From Antedon mediterranea (Eukaryota > Echinodermata > Crinoidea > Comatulida > Antedonidae), in assembly GCF_964355755.1 (NCBI RefSeq), contig NC_092674.1, positions 29,438,001 through 29,502,000 on the forward strand: 64,000 nt of DNA, given 5' to 3'. The notes beneath the pieces are model-generated. The model did no database searches and had not been told where the DNA came from. It saw only the letters and a program-made list of their open reading frames with translations. Each line of letters starts with the position of its first letter. The first letter of the stretch is position 1. The position numbers and the translations under genes were made by a program. This document shows, one piece after another, positions 35,604-44,525 of the stretch.

Positions 35604-38600
35604 GTGAGTTTTTACTCTTTAGTATTGAACAAATACATGATTTAATGCTCGTCTAAAAGCTAGGCTAGTGGAACGTCCGAGGCGACCCCGCTATCAATTT
35701 GTGATTGTGTGTGTAGTGTCAGTGCGTACCTATCTATGAACTGGCCGAGAGCCCTCCCTGTTATGTGACCAAGCATAGGTTTTGTAACAATAATGTTGAT
35801 GTTATTTTTTTTCGAGATATGCAAGCAATTACTAGGCCTAGGCTAACCTAATAAATGGTGGGCCTAGCCTACTTTAAAAACCTTATTAACCCTTTTATGA
35901 TATGTCCTTTCTTTGAGGTTTTTGGTCAGCCAAAGTAATTTTTTTTTGTTCAATTTTGTTTAGCTTGGTTGGCCATTCAGTGGCCTTGCATTATTTAATT
36001 TAAGCTTGACGTAATTTTTTGCCATGCAATAGGGCTTTTTTACTACAGTCCTCATTCACACATTTTATAATAATATATTAAAAATGATCTCATTTCAGAT
36101 ATAATAACTGCAGGTTTTGATTCGAACCAACAAGATTTCTCCATTCTTGATGGCACGTGGGATTCTATGCAGGATGGCTCCCAAACATACCTCACGGATG
36201 AAAGCTTTGACCTATTGCCAGCGGCGCAAGTCCCTCAAAACCAACAAGTATTATCACCGCCAACGCAGGTTGTGCCGCCAACAGTACGCACCGTACTCTC
36301 ACCCTCAATGCAGATACTACCAAATGCACAAATTCTAACCCAATCAGCTCAGATACTGTCCCCTACACCAAAGGTTGTATCCCCCACTCATGAAGCGATT
36401 TCTCCTAAACAAATCCTAACACAGAAGCAAACTCTGACGAATAGCATCCCTCAGCAGCAGGTTCTGCAGCTCCAACTGCAGCCCCAGCAGCAGCAGATTT
36501 TAACACAGCAAACGCAAGCAGTGACTGAGAAGCCAGCAACAGAAAACACTGTACAGCAACAGACAGTACAAATACAGCAAATCATACAACAGTTGCAACA
36601 GGCAGCTCAGCAAGTATCTGCTGCAGCTTGCAAGACAGTTGCAACTTCAGCCGCGGCTTCCAATCAACCATTTAACAAGTCATATCAACAGGTGAAAATT
36701 GAACATTTTAATTCTGTTATTTTCTTTTTATTTTAAATACATTTTGTTTAATAAATGTATTACCAGTAGCTGAATACTAAATGCTAAATGTTCTTTCCTT
36801 TTAGGTTTTGGTTCCACAAATTATCAAGACAGAATCTGGACAGTCCGTACCTGTGGTGGTAACTACTTCCGCTATCTCAAATGTGGTTGTGGAACAACAA
36901 GACAAGATGCGAATTGCACGTATAAATGCGACAAACAACTTGCAAGCACAACAGCTACCGAAGGGAGAAAAACGAACAAACCACAATGCCATTGAAAAGC
37001 GTTATCGTTTCAGTATCAACAACAAGATTCTGGAGCTGAAAGAGATGGTGGTTGGAAATGATGCAAAGGTAACTAAATCTATACATATACTGTAGCTGTA
37101 GCGCCTATGCCTATGTCACTATCTCCTTCTTAAACATGGGGCCAATAATCTACCGTTTTCCCCATTTAATTTCTCCTGATAAGTTTAATCTATGTTTTTT
37201 AGACCAGTTACTTGGAAACGGCTGAAAAAATGTTCTGTAACTGCCCTGGGTATCACATTCAAACTATTTCATGATAAGGAACAATATTCTTAAATAACTA
37301 CTAAAAAGTTATTTTAAAAATTAATTTTGTAGGGTTATGTATTGTCTGTCCAAAGCGGTATAAAATAAGACATTAAATCTGTATTTTATGGATATTTAGA
37401 ACAATTTAAAATTTTTTTTGTTAAATCATATATTTATATTTTTAGAAATTTATAATAAATTAATAGCCTTTTAGTATTCTATAGTAGTAGGATTCTGATG
37501 CAATAATACACACTGGTTTTATGCCTTACGTGTGAATGAACAGCTATACCTCCTTATGTCAGGCCATTGCCTATTAGCCAATCACAGAGCAGTATTTGTG
37601 ATCTGTTGATGATTGCCTTCATTTGTTATGATGAACTTTACCGCAGGTCATGCAGCAAGCAGATATTTCAAATGCCAGATGGCTGTATAGAATTCGCAAA
37701 GATCTGCCTAATTAGTTTCAGATTTAATTAACTTGTTAATATTGCTTCGTTTGTTTTAGTAGTACTAAAGTAATTACTTTCACAAACATAATATTAAATA
37801 ATAATATAATAGATTATGAATTTTAATTGCTAACTGGAAGGATGAATGAAACTGCTGTTCCAAAAAAGTGGCATTGCAGCTTGGTTGTTGAAATACTGGC
37901 TTATTAATTCAAGGTTCTTGGTTCAAGTCCTGCACCAATGTAAAATGCACTAGTGTAAAAAAAAGTAATCTTTATTTTTCAGATTCAGAAATCTGGGATA
38001 TTGCAGAAAGCGATAGATCTTGTTAAATATTTAAGGAAAACTGTAGAGAATTTGAAACAAGAAAATAGAATATTGAAAGCACAAGTAGAAAGACTTAAAA
38101 ATGGTATGAGATTGATTTTAGATTATAATATAATTACCATGACCTTTGACATTGGATCACACACTGAACGCATGATATCCACATGTGCTCTTGAATGCTC
38201 TGAATATTGTATTCAGCGATACAGAAATACATTAATGAAGTAAATTTTTTTTTTTTTAGTTAATTTTTTTCATTTTTATCTATAGAATTTTTTCTGTTTT
38301 AAAGTATAGTAGTAAAAAAACTGCCTTTCTGAAAAACTTCTATATAAAATTTTAATTTATTTTTCGCAAACTTGTAGGTTTGCCTATTGATGACCTTGAC
38401 ATAAAGAATGAACCAATGACGCCACCACCTTCTGAATACAGTTCACCTTCACGTAGCCCTAGTAGTAGCAGTAGTGGAGTTGGCAGTCCAGGCCCATACG
38501 CCATGGAGGATGATAGCCTCTCGGACACCGTTCCAAGCCCTCGTGGAATGCTTGATAGAACTAGGATGGGCTTGTGCATTTTCTTGTTTGCTGTCCTAGC

Positions 38601-41600
38601 TTTCAATCCATTTGGATCTCTTATTACCAATCAGAATTCTCCAAGCGATGATTACGGAACAGGAAGAACATTATTGGGAGTAGACGTTGAAGGTATATTT
38701 TAATGTTTATTGGACTATAAAGCTCTGTTTACACTTTAAAACTAATTTGACAAAAAAAATGTGATGTGCCCAAATATGGTAGTAATATGACATCATCGTG
38801 TCCATATATGGGCACACAATAAACCACATAATATGGCTTACAATAACCTGTCTATATTTCTCTTGTAGCTGAGCAAAGTTGGTATGATTGGATGTTCCCC
38901 TCAATGTTAATATGGGGTATCAACAGCATTGTTGCCCTATTTGTGCTGGCTAGAATCTTGATCTACGGTGAACCAGTCACTCACACCAACTCAAAAGAGG
39001 CTGTTAGCTTCTGGAGGCACAAGAAACAGGCTGACCTGGATCTGGCAAGAGTAAGCAAATTTATATTTACTTTACTAACAATGGTTCATATGCATATTTT
39101 GTTGTTTATTCCATAATTAACGCACTTTTGTAAGTTGTTCCTAAGTACAGATGGATACCAACAGACTAAATTATTTATTTTTTAAATTTTCCTATATTTT
39201 TTTTCTATCCTATTGCCAGTAAAATTGTATTATGTTCAATTGTATGTTTAGGGTGATTACGCATCAGCTACAAGTCAACTCCGTCTTTGTCTAGTTGCTC
39301 TTGGACGACCTCTACCAACCTCAAGAGTTGACCTTGCATCGTGTCTTGCATGGAACTGCCTTCGACACGTGCTAAACAGGTTGTGGATCGGTCGATTGTT
39401 GGTTCGAGGAAGGTTACGTGGAAACAACAAACCATCCGATGTTAAGGTGTCTGCTAAAAATGCATCTTTGATCTACCATAAGTTACATCAGTTGTATATG
39501 ACTGGTAAGCCTATGCTTCATTTTATGTGGATAGATTAATGTATTTAACTTGGTTCAAAGCTATAGAGGCATTATTGCTATACAATATGAATACTTGAAG
39601 GAAATGCAACTTTAAAATTGATTGTGAGAATGGGACAATGGGAAAATACTATGCCTACTATTATTTATTTATTTGAATGTTACTATGATGTGTGATGTAA
39701 ATATTTGAGTGATCTAACGAAAATGTCTTCACTTTATGTTCATCTCATTGCCTACCCTAAGCTTTCTTTAAATTTCATTTTTATTATTACTTTTTCAGGC
39801 AAATCTTCTGACGGCCTTGTACATGCTGTGAACATGGCTTTAAGCGCAATGAACTTGGCCGAAGTAGCTGGAGATGTAATTAGTAAGGACACCTTAGCTG
39901 AAATATATGTCACAACTGCTGTACATATTAAAACACATGTCCATAGACGACTTCATATCTTTTCAGTAAGTACAAACTTTACTATGAATGGGGAAAAGAG
40001 TTAAATTGAGGTTACTCTTGTTCACCGTATGTGTAGTTCCACTTGAATAGGGAATGAAGATGTATTATTTTGTGTGTATAATTTATAAACTTTTTAAAAA
40101 ATTGTCATACATATTAATATATCAATGACATCTTTCAACAGAGATATTTTCTAAGTCGGGCAAGACATGCATGTGCTGGTCAAGAGGGTGCTATTCCTCC
40201 TTCGTTACAGTGGCTATTTCATCCTGCTGGGCATAGCTTCTTTGTTAGTGGCAACTGGAATTGTGAAACTATTGTTGAGAGTATGTTTACAACTACAGGA
40301 AATTGTGGTATGTTGAAAAGTTCTTTTAAGCTCTCAAACTGCCCATATGAATATGTGTCCTTTAAATATTTATAATTTTGTTATGTAATAGTTATGCTGG
40401 CGGATATAATAATCTCTATCTAGTCTCAAGTTTGTACCTAGTCTGTTGAAATATTTTTTTTCCTCTTTTTTAATTTTAGCGGATCCCCTGTCGCATATTA
40501 GTAGAGCGTTCCGTGAAAACTTGCTTGACAAAGCACTGTACACCCTTGTAGCACCAACACAAAAACAAACCAATAGAAACACAGCAGTAACGTCTAATAC
40601 AGATGGGTAAGTTGATTGATTTGATATGACCTAAGATTAGAATGTTTGGACACTAGTTTGAAAAAAATGTGATGAATATGGTAGTGATATAACATCATAG
40701 TTTGATAGTGTGGACAGAGCTTAAAACGCATTGTGATTATTTTCAACAGAATTGCACAGAACCAGTGTTCAGATGTCTGTCAATACCTACAGCTTCTTAG
40801 TGAGTGTTCAGACACAGCTGGGCCACCTCAGCAGGCATCCTTCGCCATTGGATCAAACATGTCTGCAGCCACAGGTATGTTATCTTTTGAAGAAAATATA
40901 CTTTATCCGGTTTTTAAATACCATCTGATAGTATTGTATTTGTAGACAATTTGCTAATTTATTTTCTTTATTAGGCTCAGATCCAGTCTCCAAGTGGTGG
41001 TGTAACATTATTCTTGTAGCGACACATTGGCTGCAGGGTGATGATACGGCTGCAGAGAGGCTGTATTCTAGTATTGAGACACTCCCAATACAATTACAAA
41101 ATAAAGAGTAAGTTGAAGAAATGATTGAAAACAAAATGGAAAAGTAATGATGTTGTTAATGTTTTATAGAAAATCACTTTTTAAATAATTTTTACAGGGA
41201 TCCATTACCAAATAGTCCGATTTTTTTTATGGAAATTTATTTTTGCTTCGTAATTTTTACAGGGATCCATTACCAATAGTAGTTCAATTGGCTTTCAAAG
41301 CAAGACGCATTTTCTTGTCCGATTCCAAGAAGGACCAGTTTAATGAAGAGTGTGTTAGATTATGCAATAAATCAAGTAAATACTTACAGAAAAGCCTCAG
41401 CTTAGCAGACCAACCAAATCAAAGTATTACACAGGTAAATAACATTGTTTATATCGTAAAGAAGATATAAAAATATGACCACACCTACAATTAAGCTGTT
41501 TGGTGCAATGTAGCCACGGCCATAATATGAGCTGTTCCTTTATTCCAGCAAGTCATGTCAATCTCTTTGGTGCATTGTAGTTGCATTGCATGTTATTGTT

Positions 41601-42688
41601 ACTATGCAGTGCTCCAACATTGCAACATAGAGTTTGACTCCACATCAGACTTCATCATCAGCGTCATTCAGTTCACCGAGTTCATCCTCCGCACCGTCAT
41701 CTGCATTTATTAAGTCATTAATTGCATTGAAAGACTAAAGCTCTTTCAAAATCTGCCCAAATATGGTGGTGATATGCCTAAACTTTTGTAGTGATATGCC
41801 TAAATATGGTACGGATATGCCTAAATACGGTAGTGATATGCCTAAATATGGTAGTGATATGAAATCATGTCCATATATAGGCACAGTACATTTTTTGTCG
41901 CATAAAGTTTGATAGTGTAGACAGAACTTAATAATTTAATTTATTTTTGTAGGCAATTCAATTGCTGGTTTGTGATTGGTTGTTATCAACAAGAACAGCT
42001 GTGTGGCAAAAACAAACAGGTAACCAAGGTACCATCAGTTCCACCATTGAGCTGTCAGCCTTCCAGCAAGACCTGGCTAGTCTCAGGAAACTTGCCAATG
42101 TTTTCAAACCAGCTATGGGTAGCGTGTCGAGGCACGAGGCAACGGCACGTTTGATGGCAGGGGCAAATCCAAAACGTACGCAGCAGCTGTTGGATAGAAG
42201 CCTGCGACGGAGAGTCATAAACAGTGCTAATAATGCCATTAAAGGTACAGTACAAATTTGATTTTTTCTTTCATACCCACTGGAATAAGTACCATTAGTT
42301 TGATGTGTGCTTTTGTTCCTATCCCTACAAAAACATTTTTAGACTTAAACCTCAAAATAATTAATGTGATACATGATTTTTTGTTAAATTTGTTGAGAAA
42401 AGTTATCAATATTAATAAGAGCTATATTTCTTAATTTTAGATGATGACATCAAAGTTAGTGACCATAACCGAGGTGCGGCATTAATGATGGCGTGTAAAC
42501 ACCTTCCATCGCAGCTTCTCTCGTCTCCTGGCCAGCGAGAGCGTATGCTCACGGAGGCAGTACAGTCTTTTGAACGAGTAGGTGATCGTAGAAGCGTGCA
42601 AGATTGTCAACAGATGTTAATTTCATTAGAACGAACGAAACCAGTTTGCGTTACAACTTGTCAATCCACCCCGATTCCGTGTTGCTAA
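35492..42688 (+). CDS. SREBF: Sterol regulatory element-binding protein, 15 exons
   Basis: Membrane-bound bHLH-ZIP precursor that controls sterol and lipid genes. Exons: 35492-35603, 36099-36691, 36805-37068, 37983-38103, 38378-38692, 38869-39050, 39252-39504, 39799-39965, 40142-40307, 40480-40606, 40750-40874, 40975-41107, 41263-41434, 41953-42244, 42441-42688. They total 3,270 nt, 1,089 aa, against about 1,140 in vertebrate SREBPs. Order: acidic N terminus; Gln-rich activation region; bHLH-ZIP about 288-360 with IEKRYR, whose Tyr marks SREBPs; membrane segment 1 (DRTRMGLC...NPF, 423-443) with the Leu-Cys/Asn-Pro features of site-2 cleavage; luminal loop with RTLL at 460-463, fitting the site-1 RxxL rule; membrane segment 2; SCAP-binding regulatory domain. 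The ATG at 35492 is the first in frame with the acidic start; the upstream open frame begins with GTG and is probably 5' UTR. A single SREBP, not SREBF1/2, is expected in an invertebrate. Confidence 0.96.
36099..36691 (+). CDS. SREBF: SREBF exon 2: Gln-rich activation region
   Basis: Codes [20 protein letters not shown], then a Pro/Thr stretch and long Q runs ([32 protein letters not shown]). The reading frame and both splice sites fit. Low-complexity region typical of SREBP transactivation domains. Confidence 0.93.
36805..37068 (+). CDS. SREBF: SREBF exon 3: basic region and helix 1
   Basis: Contains [20 protein letters not shown] then [16 protein letters not shown]. The HNAIEKRYR basic region with Tyr in place of the usual Arg is diagnostic for SREBPs. 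Donor gtaact. Confidence 0.97.
37069..37982 (+). other. SREBF intron 3
   Basis: 914 nt. A tRNA-like relic near 37868-37965 carries a B-box-like ggttcaagtcc at 37920. Otherwise AT-rich. Confidence 0.55.
37983..38103 (+). CDS. SREBF: SREBF exon 4: helix 2 and leucine zipper
   Basis: Codes [20 protein letters not shown] then [20 protein letters not shown]. Matches helix 2 (KSA.LRKAIDYI.FL) and zipper (N.KLKQEN..L) of SREBPs. Phase 1 out. Confidence 0.96.
38378..38692 (+). CDS. SREBF: SREBF exon 5: membrane segment 1 and luminal loop
   Basis: Ser/Pro linker ([19 protein letters not shown]), then [20 protein letters not shown] and the loop ending [12 protein letters not shown]. This aligns with DRSRM.LC...CNP of vertebrate SREBPs. 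RTLL is the likely site-1 protease target. Confidence 0.96.
38719..38817. mobile_element. Family A MITE, copy 9 (right end lost)
   Basis: aaagctctgtttacacttta to tgtccatatatgggcacaca. Two perfect CArG boxes. Makes up over half of the 176-nt SREBF intron 5. Confidence 0.85.
38869..39050 (+). CDS. SREBF: SREBF exon 6: membrane segment 2
   Basis: Codes [20 protein letters not shown] then [20 protein letters not shown]. Contains the second hydrophobic segment; the start of the cytosolic regulatory domain follows ([15 protein letters not shown]). Confidence 0.94.
39252..39504 (+). CDS. SREBF: SREBF exon 7: regulatory domain
   Basis: Codes [20 protein letters not shown] then [31 protein letters not shown] matches SREBP C-terminal domains that bind SCAP. 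Confidence 0.93.
39799..39965 (+). CDS. SREBF: SREBF exon 8: regulatory domain
   Basis: Codes [20 protein letters not shown] then [28 protein letters not shown]...K matches the family. Phase 1 in, phase 0 out. Confidence 0.92.
40142..40307 (+). CDS. SREBF: SREBF exon 9: regulatory domain
   Basis: Codes [20 protein letters not shown] then [30 protein letters not shown] and P..LQWL.HP.G..FF match vertebrate SREBPs closely. Confidence 0.95.
40480..40606 (+). CDS. SREBF: SREBF exon 10: regulatory domain
   Basis: Codes [20 protein letters not shown] then [23 protein letters not shown]......F.E.LL..AL matches the family. Phase 1 in, phase 2 out. Confidence 0.93.
40647..40722. mobile_element. Family A MITE, copy 10 (internally deleted)
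   Basis: ggacactagtttgaaaaaaa, gatgaatatggtagtgatat and right TIR gatagtgtggacagagctta with the middle missing. No intact CArG box. Confidence 0.75.
40750..40874 (+). CDS. SREBF: SREBF exon 11: regulatory domain
   Basis: Codes [20 protein letters not shown] then [20 protein letters not shown]. Phase 2 in, phase 1 out. Confidence 0.9.
40975..41107 (+). CDS. SREBF: SREBF exon 12: regulatory domain
   Basis: Codes [20 protein letters not shown] then [25 protein letters not shown]......A..WL.GDD..AE.LY matches SREBPs. Confidence 0.94.
41180..41290. repeat. duplicated 3' splice site before SREBF exon 13
   Basis: tttttacagggatccattac occurs at 41190-41209 and again at 41255-41274, 65 bp apart. 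Only the second continues into [14 protein letters not shown] in frame; the first would shift frame. Confidence 0.9.
41263..41434 (+). CDS. SREBF: SREBF exon 13: regulatory domain
   Basis: Codes [20 protein letters not shown] then [20 protein letters not shown]. Phase 2 in, phase 0 out. The start is chosen by frame from the two duplicated acceptors. Confidence 0.92.
41737..41930. mobile_element. Family A MITE, copy 11, internally expanded
   Basis: Right half typical (gcataaagtttgatagtgta gacagaactta). The inner unit gatatgcctaaatatggtag is repeated about five times between 41756 and 41862. One intact CArG box (cccaaatatgg). Confidence 0.82.
41953..42244 (+). CDS. SREBF: SREBF exon 14: regulatory domain
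   Basis: Codes [20 protein letters not shown] and on to [32 protein letters not shown] and Q.LLD..LR match SREBP C termini. Confidence 0.94.
42441..42688 (+). CDS. SREBF: SREBF exon 15: C terminus
   Basis: Codes [20 protein letters not shown] then [20 protein letters not shown] and ends [10 protein letters not shown], taa at 42686-42688. R..AA.LMLAC..LP..LLS.PGQR matches the family. Confidence 0.95.
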
Positions 42689-43766
42689 CAATCTTATACC
42701 TCTCTCAAAAAAAAAAAAAAGAATTACAGTACCTTCATTTTATAATTTATTGAATCGTACACCACTTATTAAAAAAAATAATTACTGTTCCTTCATTTTA
42801 TAATTTATTGAATCATACACCACTTATTTAAAAGTACTACTGTATACTGTAACATTTTGTGAAATATATTTGTTGCCCATGTACATTCCAATTAAGAGGT
42901 TGACAAAATTTTTTTACTAAACTTATGATTAGATCAGATGTTTTTAAATTAGCATAACGATATGCCTTTATTAGGCACTTCACAGGGTTGTTTACTCATT
43001 TAAGTGTTGTGAACTGGCAAGAAAAGAGTGATTGTTGAACCTCTATTAAGGGACACCTTTAAGACCACACACGTGTCCCCTGAATAGCAAGGGGGGGGGG
43101 GGGATGGTCCTGTGGCCGTATTCATCATTCGCACTTGGGCTAAGGGAAACACCCTTAGAATTGAACAAATCTCCTATCTAAGTGAATATTATTGAGTTAA
43201 GCGAAATACTTAATATTTAAGGGAAATAACTGAAGTGTGATTGGTGAATACAGGAGACACTGGACTGGAGATCAAATAATGAATAGCTTTGTATATTGCG
43301 TATATGACAACTATATTTAGCAGCTTTGTACAGTTATTTCCGTTCCATTGGAGAATATGATCAAATCCGACCTGTACAGTTAACAAACGAAGTCCTATGT
43401 AGTTAATCGCATTGAAGAATGGAATGAAATGATCTAATATGCTTTAGAGTACAAGCTCTTAGCCAATCAAAATAGTTTACAAATGTTTGTTTTTTAGTTT
43501 AGTTACAAGTTTCTGACTACAAAAATACTCTAGTAGTAGTATAGTACACCTTTATTTGCTTTAAAAGTTAAAAAAAAAAAATATGTAGGTTTATAAACTT
43601 AAAACCTACTTTACAAATGTTTACCTTGTTTCTGCAATAGATGGATGGAAGTTTTCATTTTATTTGTTTACATCATATTTCAAACTTGTAGGACAAAGTA
43701 TGAAGTGTAATTCATTATAACTCTGATATCTCTCATACCAAATGAGTTGAAAACTCTATGAATGTA

Positions 43767-43895
43767 AAGCTCTGTTTACACTATAAAATAGTGTGATGTT
43801 TGCCCAAATATAATAGTAATATGATTTCATCATTTCCATATATACTGTATATCATTTAATAAAGTCTCCTGATAGTGTATGGTAGACAGAGCTTT
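43767..43895. mobile_element. Family A MITE, copy 12 (decayed)
   Basis: aaagctctgtttacactata at the left, gatagtgtatggtagacaga at the right. CArG sites are lost (ccatatatac, ccaaatataa). Confidence 0.78.
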
Positions 43896-44481
43896 AGGCA
43901 TAGTACATATGAGCTTTAATAATATAATTTTACTTGCAAGAAATCATTTTATTTTATTTTGCTGATTTAAGGAAATAAGAATTTGACAAATGATAAAGTT
44001 TGTTTTGATTGTTACTTGCATGCTATTATGTAACTACTGTAACTAACAATGACGAGTTTGTTTCACACTGATATGTTATCCTGAATTTAAATTAAGAAGA
44101 ACGACATTCCTACAAAGTGATTGTAAATATTTTTCATAGAGTATAATAAAAGACAGTATGGATGCTGTGCTGTTTATGATAAACTGGATTTCTGTTGTTA
44201 TTTTATACATTGTAAGTACGTGGAGATAATGTAGGTGGCAGTAAACATAGGGAGGAATTGAAACTTTTTTTAAAGAACGTTGGAAATTACTGTACTTTTA
44301 TATGCAGTTTAGCATACATTTTTAAAAGTGCAAACAAACATGTGATGATGATATATAGAATGATGCATTTTCACATTTGGGATCTTTAATCATTACACCG
44401 TCGGCAGGTGGTTTAATAAACAACTTCTTTATCTTACCAAATCAAAAAGTACAGTAACTTTTCGAAAATTGCTCTTCTTTA

Positions 44482-44512
44482 TCACGTGATACTATTTTGA
44501 TTTGTCACGTGA
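44482..44512. promoter_or_regulatory. COMMD8: two TCACGTGA E-box palindromes upstream of COMMD8
   Basis: tcacgtga at 44482-44489 and 44505-44512, 23 bp apart (about two helical turns), 37 and 14 bp before the ATG. Fits USF/MITF/TFEB-type bHLH-ZIP factors. No TATA box. Confidence 0.7.
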
Positions 44513-44525
44513 TATTGGACGAAAC

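Larger units (their letters stand above)
42689..44525. other. SREBF 3' UTR and spacer before COMMD8
   Basis: Contains a 65-bp direct duplication (attactgttccttcatttta at 42780; related copy at 42723), a G14 run at 43091-43104 in a ggacacc-type repeat, and family A copy 12. AATAAA at 43857-43862 and ATAATAAA near 44145 are possible polyadenylation signals. Confidence 0.5.

Noticed and set aside
41958-42255. Minus-strand open frames over SREBF exon 14
   Set aside because: Opposite strand of a well-conserved coding exon.
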